This document shows, in pieces, positions 11,166 to 23,098 of a DNA stretch of 64,000 bases. The notes under the pieces are model-generated. The model saw only the letters and a program-made list of their open reading frames with translations, searched no databases and was not told where the DNA came from. Location of the stretch: the NCBI GenBank assembly GCA_009760885.1, contig CM019713.1, positions 21,832,427 through 21,896,426 of the forward strand, read 5' to 3'. The position numbers and the translations under genes are program-made. The DNA is from Achatina immaculata. Its lineage: Eukaryota > Mollusca > Gastropoda > Stylommatophora > Achatinidae. The stretch's first letter is position 1; each line of letters opens with the position of its first letter.

Positions 11166-12801
11166 TCTGTCTCTGCCTGCAAGTGATCTCTGCCTCCATG
11201 TTCATTAAATTATTACCTCATTGGTCTCTCGCTCCAACAACAAATAAATAACTACCCAGAAGGCATACATTGATCAAGGTAAATAAAGCTTCGGTTTATT
11301 GACAACACCGAATGCCAGACACGCCTACACCAGATAACATATAAGCACACACAACATGTACTTCAACAGCGATTAACAACAACATGGAAAACATGAGTAT
11401 CCCATGAACATCAGCATGAACAAACACAAGGCGTCACTTCAAGTCACGCTTCTACTTATTCAACATCTCTTACAAGTCTATATTCTTCATTAACATATAC
11501 ACTCATATTCATTACTAATCGAGAGTTAGCTACCCTCTCTTACACATATAGGAGGTGGTTGCCAACTCAAACATAAAACACATATAGGCAGTACTCTGCC
11601 TGCGTCATCATCAACACATATAGTGCAAATAGGAAATGATCAGTGACACATTAAATAACCACTATGACTCATTATGATGATGCAAGATGAAAACATAGCA
11701 TAGCATTAAAAATCATGGGTGAAATCGCCACTGAGTAGATTAAACACGTGACCACACAAACACATGGTAAAACATTTCAGTGTCTATGATAACAAGGTGA
11801 AACATGTGAATGCATATTAATGAAAAGTATACAATAATGTGAATGCATATTAATGAAAAGTATACAATGATGAAAATTATGCATTTCAGATCTTATCTTA
11901 CTGAACAAATCATGTAACACTTAACATTGTGAACTTCCCACGGTACATACTTACACAAAACTCCACATCCGACGTCCGAAAACTTACATATATCGACTTA
12001 CACAAACAGGAGGCGGCCCGGGCAGGCACCTGGGTTCATAGCTAAACAATCCATGTATCCAACATCACCATATATATGAGAACTGAAGCAGGCACCTCAG
12101 ATATACCACGACAGCGGCTCCCCCAGATAAACGTGTGCTGCCCCACCAAAGGACCCGTGAAGACTGAACTAGCTAACACACTGAAATCTACCTGATCAAC
12201 ACATCACGTGACCAGGTAGCCCAGAAAACCACGAGTAGGTTGACCCTTGACCCACCGAACGGCCGATTTCGAAGAACCAAACTCAACCTACTTCACACTG
12301 GCTCTACCTCCAAGTGGTCTCAGCCTACATATCTGTCTTTACCTCCAAATGGTCATTGCCTCCATGTCTGTCTCTATTTCAAGTGGTATCTGTCTCCATG
12401 TTTATATCTACCTCCAAGTGATCTCTACCCTCATGTCTGTCTTCGCCTCCAATTGGTCTCTACCTCCATGTCTATCTCAACCTCCATGATTGCCTCCATT
12501 TTCATGTGGTCTCTGCCTCCATGACTCTGTCTTCAAGTGGTTTCTTTCTCCATGTCTGTCTCTACCTCCAAGTGGTCCCTGGTTCCATGTCTATCTCTAC
12601 CTCCATGTCTTTCTCTACCTCCATGTTGTCTCTGCCCCCCATGGTTGTCTCTACCTCCAAGTGGTCTCTGCTTCCATGTCTGTCTCTACCTCCATGTCTT
12701 TCTCTACCTCCATGTTGTCTCTGCCCCCATATCTGTCTCTGCCTCCAAGTGGTTCTGCTTCCATGTCTGTCTCTACCTCCATGTCTTTCTCTACCTCCAT
12801 G
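11163..12801. repeat. Tandem segmental duplication, copy 2
   Basis: By eye I find no differences from copy 1 across the unique part, so the duplication is recent or an assembly artefact. After 12801 the minisatellite portion continues with two extra local units. Confidence 0.92.
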
Positions 12802-12942
12802 TTGTCTCTGCCCCCATATCTGTCTCTGCCTCCAAGTGGTTCTGCTTCCATGTCTGTCTCTACCTCCATGTCGTTCTCTACCTCCATGTTGTCTCTGCCC
12901 CCATATCTGTCTCTGCATCCAAGTGGTCTCAGCCGCCATGCT
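12802..12942. repeat. End of the minisatellite region
   Basis: Extra units of ccatgttgtctctgccccca and the cctccaagtggttctgcttc type, ending at about 12942. Unremarkable AT-rich sequence follows to 13220. Confidence 0.75.
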
Positions 12943-13220
12943 GTCGAAGCTAGCACACAATATTTGCCACACTGAAGCAGAATAACAGATGTTCTATATT
13001 CTGATTAACTCATTAGAGAATTATTTACTGTGGAGCTAAATGTAAGTCGAAGCGCCAACGCTTTATTAAACACTAGGCTGGCGTGGCATTTCATATTTCA
13101 ATGTAAAATTAACACTGAAACTCTAGTCTTGCAGAAAACTCTTAATCTTGCCGTAAAACAGCACAAGTTATGTTTTTGTTCTATTTTGCTGTAATTTTGA
13201 ATTACTCATTCGTTTATACA

Positions 13221-14497
13221 CGGTCAATTAAATAATGAGACTGATTTTATTATTGCCAAGGCAAAAATGCCATCTATGAATCAAAGCATAGAATCCAAAG
13301 AGGCAACCTTCATCTGTGATCTGGCAAAGTTTCATGGCCGCCCGATAAGTAGAGGACAGATAAGGCGCCATTTTGTTGACCTAGACAGGGGTGCATTGTT
13401 ACGTGATCAGCATGGAGCAAAAAGCTAACATTAAATTCTGTTTAAAACTTGGTAAAAAGTGCCATTGAGACAGTTGAACTGATGCGACAAGTTTATGGGG
13501 ATAATTGTTTATCTCGTAAAATAGATATTCAAGTGGTATTCATGATTCAAAAGTGGCGTGGAAACGATTACAAATGCAACTACACATAGACGTCCAGTTT
13601 CTGTTTGTAATGAGGAACTCATTACAGAAGTCAGAAAACGGATACAAGAAGATCGTTGTTTGACTGTGAGGATGATGGTAGATGAATTGGATGTTAACCG
13701 AGAGACCATTCGTAAAATTTTAGTGGAAGATTAAGGCAAGAAAAAGTTGCTTACCACATTCGTTGTCTGATGACCCAAAACGTCAGCATGTTGAGTACGC
13801 AAAAGACATCATCAAAACGGGTCGCAGAAATAAACATTTCTTAAATATGATTGTCGCAGAGGATAAAACATGGATTTTCCGCTATGATCCCACAACTAAA
13901 CGCCAAAGTACTCACTGGAAGTCATCATCATCACCAAGAGCAAAAAAATTCGTGTTCAAAAGTCGAAAGTGAAGACAATGTTGATGTGCTTCTACGACAG
14001 CAAAGGAGTTATTCACAAAGAATTTATTCCAAAGGGACAGACCGTCACTGCCAACGTTTATTTAAGTATTTTGAAACGCCTATTGAAAAGGATTCTCCGA
14101 GTCCGACCCAAGTATTCAACACCTGGCAGTTGCTTATTTCTTCATGATAATACACCGGCTCACAGGGCGGTAGTTGTACAGGAATTTTTGGCCCCAAAAC
14201 AAGTGTGTGTTATCAATCATATACCCTATTCCTCAGATTTGTCTCCCTGCGATTATTTTCTACTCCCAAAATTAAAGCATTGAAAGGAAGCTTCTTTGGC
14301 ATCCAAAGGGCCGTAACATCGAGTTTGAGGGTCTTAACAATAGAAGAACCACAGAGGTCGTTCCAGTGTTTGTTAGATCGTGCCACTCGCTGTATCAGTG
14401 CACAAGGGGCTTACTTTAAATAAAATACAGGTTATATCTTCAACTGTTGTTTACTTTATTTTTTATGGAATTAGTCTCATTACTTAATTGTCGGACC
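13221..14497 (+). mobile_element. Mariner transposon with decayed transposase (DD34D)
   Basis: Imperfect terminal inverted repeats lie at 13225-13246 and 14469-14490 (about 20 of 22 bases match; core taatgagact). Between them an N-terminal piece begins MPSMNQSIESKEATF. A helix-turn-helix-like segment reads LTVRMMVDELDVNRETIRKI. The catalytic region at 13969-14283 contains HDNTPAHRAV and SPCDYF with 34 residues between the two Asp, the mariner DD34D spacing. Stops and frameshifts at about 13424, 13733, 13970 and 14281 break the frame. It lies in the first visible intron of the CARD-ankyrin gene, in the same orientation. Confidence 0.85.
13969..14283 (+). pseudogene. Mariner transposase catalytic fragment
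   Basis: The longest surviving frame of the element. It carries the second and third catalytic Asp (HDNTPAH and PCDYF). The first Asp-bearing strand (AEDKTWIFRYDP) is in another frame at 13850-13885. The C-terminal tail (RATRCISAQGAYFK) is shifted again, at 14380-14423. Confidence 0.8.
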
Positions 14498-14596
14498 TTG
14501 TGCACATGAAGAGCAAGAATAATATATACAAGGATAATAATATCAAGAAAGTTACTAGAAATAATGGCAGAAAATTACCATTTGATATTTTGGCAG

Positions 14597-14762
14597 GATC
14601 ATGTTGAAGCAGTCACTAAACAAAGTGGGAACACTGATGGGGCCATGACCTTGCTCACTCGACTCACTGCCTGTGAAGGCTGGTTTTCATGCCTGCTAAA
14701 AGTACTGCGTGACTGCAGGGTCAAACTCAACCACGTGGCGGAAATGATGGAAGCTGTGTCAG
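14597..14762 (+). CDS. CARD–ankyrin protein, exon with second half of CARD-like domain
   Basis: The acceptor is gatattttggcag (ends 14596) and the donor is TCAG|GTCAGC (GT at 14763-14764). The exon starts in phase 0 and ends one base into a codon. That base (G) plus GA from 17810 makes Gly, so the joint with the ankyrin exon is in frame. It encodes DHVEAVTKQ, AMTLLTRLTACEGWFSCLLK, VLRDCRVKLNHVAEMMEAVS. The L-(x)-L-EGWF-xxLLxxLR-xxx-LAE(M) pattern is close to helices 4-6 of RIG-I/MDA5-type CARDs. Such domains mediate homotypic assembly in innate-immune and cell-death signalling. It is separated from the preceding half-domain exon by 9,738 bp of repeats. Confidence 0.6.
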
Positions 14763-14934
14763 GTCAGCGTTTTGTTCCTTCTGTTGCTCTTTAAGAAGTT
14801 AGAAACTAAGGAAATAGATAATACAGGCTGGTTATACAGGCTGTTTGTTACAGGTTCTTTTAGTCTCCGTCTGTAGCGGGAATGAGAACAAAAGCATGTC
14901 ATTAAATTTAGTGTACGACATGCTGCTACCGCGT

Positions 14935-16645
14935 GAGAGATGTAAGGTACGTAAAGGAAGTAAAGCATGTAAAGTACGTAAAGGAAGTAAAGCATGTAAA
15001 GTACGTAAAGGAAGTATATCATGTAAAGATGTGAGGTACGTAAAGGAAGTAAAGCATGTAAAGTACGTAAAGGAAGTAAAGCATGTAAAGATGTAAGGTA
15101 CGTAAAGGAAGTAAAGCATGTAAAGATTTAAGGTACGTAAAGGAACTAAAGCATGTAAAGACGTAAGGTAAGTAAAGGGACTAAAGCATGCAAAGATGTA
15201 AAGTAAGTAAATGAACTAAAGCATGTAAAGTACGTAAAGGAACTAAAGCATGCAAAGATGTAAAGTACGTAAAGGAACTAAACATGTAAAGTACGTAAAG
15301 GAACTAAAGCATGTAAAGATGTAAGGTAAGTAAAGGAACTAAAGTGTGTAAAGTACGTAAAGGAACTAAAGCATGTAAAGATGTAAGGTAAGTAAATGAA
15401 CTAAAGCGTGTAAAGTACGTAAAGGAACTAAAGCATGTAAAGATGTAAGGTACGTAAAGGAACTAAAGCATGTAAAGTACGTAAAGGAAGTAAGGCATGT
15501 AAAGATGTAAGGCAAGTAAAGGAACTAAGGCATGTAAAGATGTAAGGTAAGTAAAGGAACTAAAACTTGTAAAGATGTAAGGTACGTAAAGGAACTAAGC
15601 CATGTAAAGATGTAAGGTAAGTAAAGGAACTAAAACATGTAAATTACGTAAAGTAACTAAAGCATGTAAAGATGTAAAGTACGTAAATGAACTAAAGCAT
15701 GTAAAGTACGTAAAGGAACTAAAGCATGTAAAGATGTAAGGTTAATAAAGGAACTAAAGCATGTAAAGTACGTAAAGGAACTAAAGGATGTAAAGATGAA
15801 AGGTATGTAAAAGAACTAAATCATGTAATGTACGTAAAGGAACTAAAGCATGTAAAGATGTAAGGTACATAAGGGAACTAAAGCATGTAAAGATATAAGG
15901 TAAGTAAAGCATGTAAAGATGTAAGGTAAGTAAAGGAACAAAGCATGTAAAGGTGTAAGGTAAGTAAAGGAACTAAAGCATGTATAGATGTAAGGTACAT
16001 AAGGGAACTAAAGCATGTAAAGATATAAGGTAAGTAAAGCATGTAAAGATGTAAGGTAAGTAAAGGAGCAAAGCATGTAAAGGTGTAAGGTAAGTAAAGG
16101 AACTAAAGAATGTAAAGATGTAAGGTAAGTAAACATGTAAAGATGTAAGGTACGTAAAGGAAGTAAAGCATGTAAAGATGTAAGGTACGTAAAGGAAGTA
16201 AAGCATGTAAAGATGTAAGGTAAGTAAAGGAACTAAAGCATGTAAAGTGCGTAAAGGAAGTAAAGCATGTAAAGTACGTAAAGGAAGTAAAGCATGTAAA
16301 ATACGTAAAGGAAGTAAAGGATGTAAAGATGTAAGGTACGTATAGGAAGTAAAGCATATAGAGATGTAAGGTACGTAAAGGAAGTAAAGCATGTAAAGTA
16401 CGTAAAGGAAGTAAAGTATGTAAAGATGTAAGGTACATAAAGAAAGTAAAGCATGTAAAGATGTAAGGTACGTAAAGGAAGTAAAGCGTGTAAAGATGTA
16501 AGGTACGTAAAGAAAGTAAAGCATGTAAAGATGTAAGGTACGTAAAGGAAGTAAAGCGTGTAAAGATGTAAGGTACGTAAAGAAAGTAAAGCATGTAAAG
16601 ATGTAAGGTACGTAAAGAAAGTAAAGCATGTAGGGATGTAAAGTA
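14935..16645. repeat. Large minisatellite (gtaaaggaactaaagcatgt)
   Basis: About 1.7 kb built from two interleaved short modules, taaagatgtaaggtacg and taaaggaagtaaagcatg, in 18-35-bp composite periods. The - strand is open in several frames (Tyr/Leu/Phe-rich) for this reason. Not coding. Confidence 0.92.
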
Positions 16646-16747
16646 CATAAAACAAGGATATGCATAAAAATTGAGGTCAAAATTTGCAAAAAGTTGAACG
16701 AAAATTAATAATTTTTAAAAGTTTGACAAAGTTTCTGCACTGGAAGC

Positions 16748-17351
16748 TGCTTTGTGCTCATGTTACAACATAAGCCGAGCTTACTCTGTCCTGCTACAGA
16801 TTCGTGTTCATGTTACGACATAAGCCGATCTTACTCTGTCCTGCTACAGATTCGTGTTCATGTTACAACATAAGCCGAGCTTACTCTGTCCTGCTACAGA
16901 TTCGTGTTCATGTTACAACATAAGCCGAGCTTACTCTGTCCTGCTACAGATTCGTGTTCATGTTACGACATAAGCCGAGCTTACTCTGTCCTGCTACAGA
17001 TTCGTGTTCATGTTACGACATAAGCCGATCTTACTCTGTCCTGCTACAGATTCGTGTTCATGTTACGACATAAGCCGAGCTTACTCTGTCCTGCTACAGA
17101 TTCGTGTTCATGTTACGACATAAGCCGATCTTACTCTGTCCTGCTACAGATTCGTGTTCATGTTACGACATAAGCCAAGCTTACTCTGTCCTGTTACAGA
17201 TTTGTGTTCATGTTACGACATAAGCCGAGCTTACTCAGTTGTGCTACAGATTTGTGTTCATTTTACTACATAAGCCGAGCTTACTCAGTTGTGCTACAGA
17301 TTTGTGTTCATGTTACGACATAAGCCAAGCTTACTCTGTCCTTCTACAGAC
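16748..17351. repeat. 50-bp tandem array (~12 copies)
   Basis: The unit contains ttcgtgttcatgttacgac, ataagccgagcttactctgt and cctgctacaga, starting every 50 bases (16801, 16851, 16901 and so on). The last units are more divergent. Confidence 0.93.
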
Positions 17352-17809
17352 ATTTTTTTTCTCGCAAATTTGTTTACACTTTTTTTGTTTTAATTTAAAC
17401 TCACATGTAATTGTTTTATTAGCGCAAATATACATCACTATCATCACCACCACAGTAATCATCATCATGTAGCCTGACAACGAGCGTGTACTTCATGCTT
17501 TTTTGATAAGTTTCCACCAACTCATGTGTTTCTGTCACACCATCATCATGTTATCTTCTTTCTCATCGTTCCACCGCTTTCCCTTAATAGTTATTCTTAG
17601 ATTATCTCCGCTTCTCAAGGCATATCCTTTAACCTGGCTTATTGTCTTGTCCAGTATCCTTGCTCGTATACCTCTCAGTATTGAGGGGACATCTTGATAG
17701 GTATCAGCGATTTGAGGCCTCTGTAATCCCCCTCCCCCCTCCAAATCTCTTGCAAAGGCGGCCTCTTCCTCTTGAAACAACTTGACTTTTTAACTTGTTA
17801 TTTTTGCAG
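17352..17809. other. Intron end before ankyrin exon
   Basis: Intronic, T-rich, with an acceptor tract tgttatttttgcag at 17796-17809. On the opposite strand 17780-17535 is open (81 codons; contains SILRGIRARILDK and ITIKGKRWNDEKE), but I recognise nothing in it. Confidence 0.5.
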
Positions 17810-19977
17810 GACTTGACCAATTGGTCCCAGCCGCCCTGGCCGGAGACTTTCAGTCCTTGCAGCTGCTGGTCATAAGAGGTGCTGATGTAAACAAGACAAG
17901 CTCTTCAGGCGACACCGCTCTTTCTTTGGCGGCTTCTAGAGGTCATGCCAAGTGCGTGGAGAGGCTGCTGGAAGCCAGAGTTCCTATCAACAGAAGCAAC
18001 AACCAAGGCCAGACAGCCTTGTTTCAGGCTACGGAGAATGGCCACATTGCTTGTGCTGAGCTAATTTTAGACAGAGGGGCTGACATAAACATGGCCGACC
18101 TACATAAAAGAACACCGTTAATGGAGGCCTGTTGTAGAGGAAACTCTGAACTTGTACAGCTGCTGGTTGCCAGGGGCGCACACGTGAACATAGCTGATGC
18201 AGACAACAACACGGCGCTAACACTTGCATCTAAAAATGGGCACCTAAAATGCCTGGAAATACTGATCCGCGAACGTGCTCATATAAATGACTGTAACACA
18301 AATGGTGAGACAGCGTTCTATATAGCAGTAAAAAACACCCACAAGGAATGCGCAAGACTGCTGAAAGACAAAGGTGCAAACGTGAACATTCCTCTTAGAA
18401 ACAAAAGGCCTCCTCTCTTAGACTTTTCCTGGCGTGGCCAAACTGAGATGCTAGCTCTGCTCATTGATGTCGGTGTTGACCTAGACAGAACTGACCACAA
18501 CGGTGACACAGGCTTAATTCTTGCAGCCCGCCGCGGTCACCGCGAGTGCGTCCGCCTGCTCATTGATGTCGGTGTTGACCTAGACAGAACTGACCACAAC
18601 GGTGACACCGCCTTAATTCTTGCAGCACGCCACGGTCACCATGAGTGCGTCCGCCTGCTCATTGATGTCGGTGTTGACCTAGACAGAACTGACCACAACG
18701 GTGACACTGCCTTAATTCTTGCAGCACGCCACGGTCACCATGAGTGCGTCCGCCTGCTGATTGCTGCTGGTGTCTCCACAGATGGACGTAATCTCGACGG
18801 AGAAACGGCGCTGCTTGTAGCTACAACACGAGGACAGGTTGAGTGCATTGATTTGCTGCTGTCTAACAATGCTGATGTAAACGTTGCAAACAATAACATG
18901 AGGACGCCACTGATGAGCGCTGCCAGTAAAGGAATGTCGTGGTTTGTGGAAGAGTTTATTCGATGTAAAGCTGATACCAAGAAAACTGACAATGATGGCA
19001 ACACGGGACTAATATTGGCTGCAGCTACTGGACAGCGCGAATGTGTCGCCATTTTGGCCAAAGCAGGTGTTAATCACAAAAACAGAAATGGGGATACAGC
19101 TTTACATAAGGCGGCACAGAACGGACACTCAGGCTGTATATCCATCCTATGTGGCAATGGCGCTGATGTTAACTGTGCTAACAATCGTTCAAACACTCCA
19201 CTAATTGAAGCCGCATCGTTCGGCCACAAAGACGTGGTGGAGCAGCTGACTGCATTCAGTGCTGATGCTAAAAGAATTAACGGCAAAGGCAACACAGCAT
19301 TGATAGAAGCAGCGAAAGCCGGGCATGTGGAGTGTGTCAGGAAACTGCTACCTGATCACAGCATAATCAATTTGCGGAACAGTAATGGCGAAACAGCGCT
19401 CATTAAAGCGGCCAGAAAAGGACACAAAGAGATTGTTGATGAACTTCTGCGTCATGGTGCTCTGACTGATTTAACAGACATATGTGGGAAAACTGCACTT
19501 TTGATAGGGGCAGCTCACGGACATCTTGACTGCGTGAGATTACTGTTAAGAAGAAAATGTGATATAAGAAAGCTAGACAGTATTGGTAACACTGCTATAG
19601 CTCTGGCTGCTGACCGAGGACATCATGAGTGCGTCAGGTTCTTGAGAGAAGAAACTGACATAAATTACAGCAAGAGGAACAAAAATGGCGACACTGCATT
19701 GATTCTGGCAGCTGCGAAAGGAGCTACTGAATGTGTCAATGCACTCAAAAATGGTGGCAGATCTGTCAACAAATCCAACAATCGTGGCAGCACAGCCTTA
19801 CATTTGGCAGCTCAAAACGGACATATTGCTTGCGTTAGAATACTTCTTGCTGTGGGCGCTAAGCCAGAGAAACGCGACTCAAATGGCAAATCTCCTCAGT
19901 GTCTGGCGCGTCAGAATGGCCATAGAGAAATTGTAAAGATGCTTGCAGACAGAAAAAATCATTTAGGAAATTTCTGA
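17810..19977 (+). CDS. CARD–ankyrin protein, terminal exon with ~22 ankyrin repeats
   Basis: The exon begins after tttttgcag; its first two bases (GA) complete a Gly codon with the G from 14762, and it stops at TGA 19975-19977. It gives 721 codons of back-to-back ~33-residue ankyrin repeats with the canonical TALxxAAxxGHxECVxLL pattern and D/N-G-x at the loops. Examples are TALSLAASRGHAKCVERLL near the start and TALHLAAQNGHIACVRILL near the end. I count about 22 repeats; the repeat near 19036-19098 is two residues short. Repeats 7-10 include three nearly identical copies. Ankyrin stacks bind proteins; with an upstream CARD-like domain the product looks like a cytosolic ligand- or partner-binding adaptor. 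The exon has one uninterrupted frame with good repeat consensus, so it is probably functional. TTG at 17821 is not a real start. Confidence 0.85.
18459..18760 (+). repeat. 99-bp in-frame repeat inside ankyrin exon (3 copies)
   Basis: ctcattgatgtcggtgttga starts at 18459, 18558 and 18657. The copies differ by a handful of bases (for example cgccgcggtcac versus cgccacggtcac), which indicates recent in-frame expansion by exactly one ankyrin unit each time. Confidence 0.95.
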
Positions 19978-20756
19978 TAGCTGGGTCACCATAATGTACT
20001 CATCAAGCAGAGACTACAGATGACATATCGGGCCGGACCTGAGAGTTCACTGTAAGTTGCCTAGGGCAGCAATGCAGCTGATGTAGGAGAATCTGGACAA
20101 ATCGCTAATGTTCTCACGACATTTACCACAAGCGAGATCAAAGTTCCCATAAAGTTCATACTTCTAAGATTCATCACAGCAGTTATGTATGATTCTATAA
20201 ACGTTTTACGATGATGACGCTGTGGTAACTGGCACAGGACAAGTTTTTTATAAAGACCTCTAGCGGAAGTTGAAAAAAAAACAACTAAACATTAAGCAGC
20301 ATTACTTATATTTACGTTGTAGACAGTAATATGATTTTCCAGGCTATGTTGTGTGACAAATCTTGTTATAACAGTAGCTAAATAAGTACCAGTATTACTT
20401 ATATTTACATTCTAAATAGTAATATGATTTTCCTGGTTAATTTTTGTGACAAATTTTGTTATAACAGTATCAAAATAAGCACGAACATTACTTATACATC
20501 CATACTGTTCTTTTTTATCTCATGTTTGTTATTTTATATACAACAAAATATACAAATCCCTCTAAATCAAACATACACACACAGCCCCAGACACATAGAC
20601 AAACACAGACACACGCAGACACGTACATGCAGACACAGATACGGATGCAGACACACCATACAAAAAACGAAAACTACACATGATAAGAATTATATTATTT
20701 TTTCCAATATGTTTGTTCCAGATTCAATTGTTTTTCGTTTTCTGTATGTTCTTCTG
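19978..20756 (+). other. Probable 3' UTR and downstream sequence of CARD–ankyrin gene
   Basis: Non-coding. It holds an imperfect ~100-bp duplication (20300-20400 versus 20400-20490; both contain attacttatatttac and tatgattttcc) and a CA/CAGACA-rich stretch (20570-20660). I see no clear AATAAA close to the stop codon, so the transcript end is not placed. Confidence 0.4.
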
Positions 20757-21292
20757 GATTTGTGTGTTCAGAGTGACTAAGATATCTATGTATTATCTCT
20801 AATCTGTGTGTTCAGAGTGACTAAGATATCTATGTATTATCTCTAATCTGTGTGTTCAGAGTGACTAAGATATCTATGTATTATCTCTAATCTGTGTGTT
20901 CAGAGTGACTAAGATATCTATGTATTATCTCTAATCTGTGTGTTCAGAGTAACTAAGATATCTATGTATTATCTCTAATCTGTGTGTTCAGAGTGACTAA
21001 GATATCTATGTATTATCTCTAATCTGTGTGTTCAGAGTGACTAAGATATCTATGTATTATCTCTAATCTGTGTGTTCAGAGTAACTAAGATATCTATGTA
21101 TTATCTCTAATCTGTGTGTTCAGAGTGACTAAGATATCTATGTATTATCTCTAATCTGTGTGTTCAGAGTGACTAAGATATCAATGTATTATCTCTAATC
21201 TGTGTGTTCAGAGTGACTAAGATATCTGTATTATCTCTAATCTGTGTGTTCAGAGTGACTAAGATATCTATGTATTATCTCTAATCTGTGTG
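20757..21292. repeat. 44-bp tandem array (~12 copies)
   Basis: The unit contains tgtgtgttcagagtgactaa, gatatctatgtattatctct and aatc, with very low divergence between copies. Confidence 0.95.
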
Positions 21293-21344
21293 TGAAGAAC
21301 TGCAATATACTACTTTCCCTTTACATAACAACGACAGTTACAAT

Positions 21345-22402
21345 ACAGTACATTCCCTAGCATCTGTGAGACTTTTCTCTGTCCCTTTAGTAAAGTGTAT
21401 GAAGAGTTTCCCTAGCATCTGTGAGACTTTTCTCTGTCCCTTTAGTAGAGTGTATGAAGAGTTTCCCTAGCATCTGTGAGACTTTTCTCTGTCCCTTTAG
21501 TAAAGTGTATGAAGAGTTTCCCTAGCATCTGTGAGACTTTTCTCTGTCCCTTTAGTAGAGTGTATGAAGAGTTTCCCTAGCATCTGTGAGACTTTTCTCT
21601 GTCCCTTTAGTAAAGTGTATGAAGAGTTTCCCTAGCATCTGTGAGACTTTTCTCTGTCCCTTTAGTAGAGTGTATGAAGAGTTTCCCTAGCATCTGTGAG
21701 ACTTTTCTCTGTCTCTTTAGTAGAGTGTATGAAGAGTTTCCCTAGCATCTGTGAGACTTTTCTCTGTCCCTTTAGTAAAGTGTATGAAGAGTTTCCCTAG
21801 CATCTGTGAGACTTTTCTCTGTCTCTTTAGTAAAGTGTATGAAGAGTTTCCCTAGCATCTGTGAGACTTTTCTCTGTCCCTTTAGTAAAGTGTATGAAGA
21901 GTTTCCCTAGCATCTGTGAGACTTTTCTCTGTCCCTTTAGTAGAGTGTATGAAGAGTTTCCCTAGCATCTGTGAGACTTTTCTCTGTCTCTTTAGTAGAG
22001 TGTATGAAGAGTTTCCCTAGCATCTGTGAGACTTTTCTCTGTCCCTTTAGTAAAGTGTATGAAGAGTTTCCCTAGCATCTGTGAGACTTTTCTCTGTCCT
22101 TTTAGTAGAGTGTATGAAGAGTTTCCCTAGCATCTGTGAGACTTTTCTCTGTCCCTTTAGTAAAGTGTATGAAGAGTTTCCCTAGCATCTGTGAGACTTT
22201 TCTCTGTCCCTTTTAGTAGAGTGTATGAAGAGTTTCCCTAGCATCTGTGAGACTTTTCTCTGTCCTTTTAGTAGAGTGTATGAAGAGTTTCCCTAGCATC
22301 TGTGAGACTTTTCTCTGTCCTTTTAGTAGAGTGTATGAAGAGTTTCCCTAGCATCTGTGAGACTTTTCTCTGTCTCTTTAGTAAAGTGTATGAAGAGTTT
22401 GT
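21345..22402. repeat. 56-bp tandem array (~18.5 copies)
   Basis: The unit contains gtttccctagcatctgtgag, acttttctctgtccctttag and taaagtgtatgaagag. Units alternate between taaag and tagag versions, suggesting a two-unit higher-order period over part of the array. Confidence 0.95.
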
Positions 22403-22472
22403 GAAAAACATTTTTTGGGGTATGTTTTAAAAAAAATAATAAAAATTCATTTTTCTGTCCAAAGAATCTGTG

Positions 22473-22563
22473 AATCTGTAAATCTGTATGTGTTCTGTTT
22501 TTCTCTGTAATCTGTATGTGTTCTGTTTTTCTCTGTAATCTGTATGTGTTCTGTTTTTCTCCA
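22473..22563. repeat. 28-bp repeat (~3 copies)
   Basis: Units contain aatctgtatgtgttctgtt and tttctctgt. Confidence 0.85.
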
Positions 22564-22671
22564 GGCTTTGAAAATACTGTTCTAGCCTGGAACTTCTGCT
22601 GTTCTTTTTCTATTTCCAAGGGAGTGATGATTTATTCTTGGCATTCCAGAAACTTTTCTCCACCAACACAT

Positions 22672-23098
22672 ACTTGTATGCTGTCAATACTTGTATGCTG
22701 TCAATAATTGTATGCTGTCAATACTTGTATACTGTCAATACTTGTATGCTGTCAATAATTGTATGCTGTCAATACTTGTATGCTGTCAATACTTGTATGC
22801 TGTCAATACCTGTATGCTGTCAATACTTGTATGCTGTCAATAATTGTATGCTGTCAATACCTGTATACTGTCAATACTTGTATGCTGTCAATACTTGTAT
22901 GCTGTCAATACTTGTATGCTGTCAATACCTGTATGCTGTCAATACCTGTATACTGTCAATACTTGTATGCTGTCAATACTTGTATGCTGTCAATACTTGT
23001 ATGCTGTCAATACTTGTATGCTGTCAATACTTGTATGCTGTCAATACCTGTATGCTGTCAATACCTGTATACTGTCAATACTTGTATGCTGTCAATAC
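22672..23098. repeat. 17-bp minisatellite (~25 copies)
   Basis: Units are caatacttgtatgctgt with tac/taa and tgt/tct variants. The + frames are open (Cys/Leu/Tyr-rich) only because of the repeat. Confidence 0.95.

Noticed and set aside
14832..16689. Tyr/Leu/Phe-rich - strand frames that look like membrane proteins
   Set aside because: They are readings of the gtaaag minisatellite; hydrophobicity comes from its base composition.
16748..17351. Possible CRISPR array (50-bp regular period)
   Set aside because: Units are contiguous and lack unique spacers; the setting is eukaryotic.
17821..19977. TTG start for an ankyrin protein of 718 residues
   Set aside because: The open frame extends upstream to a good splice acceptor at 17809, and phase matches the exon at 14762.
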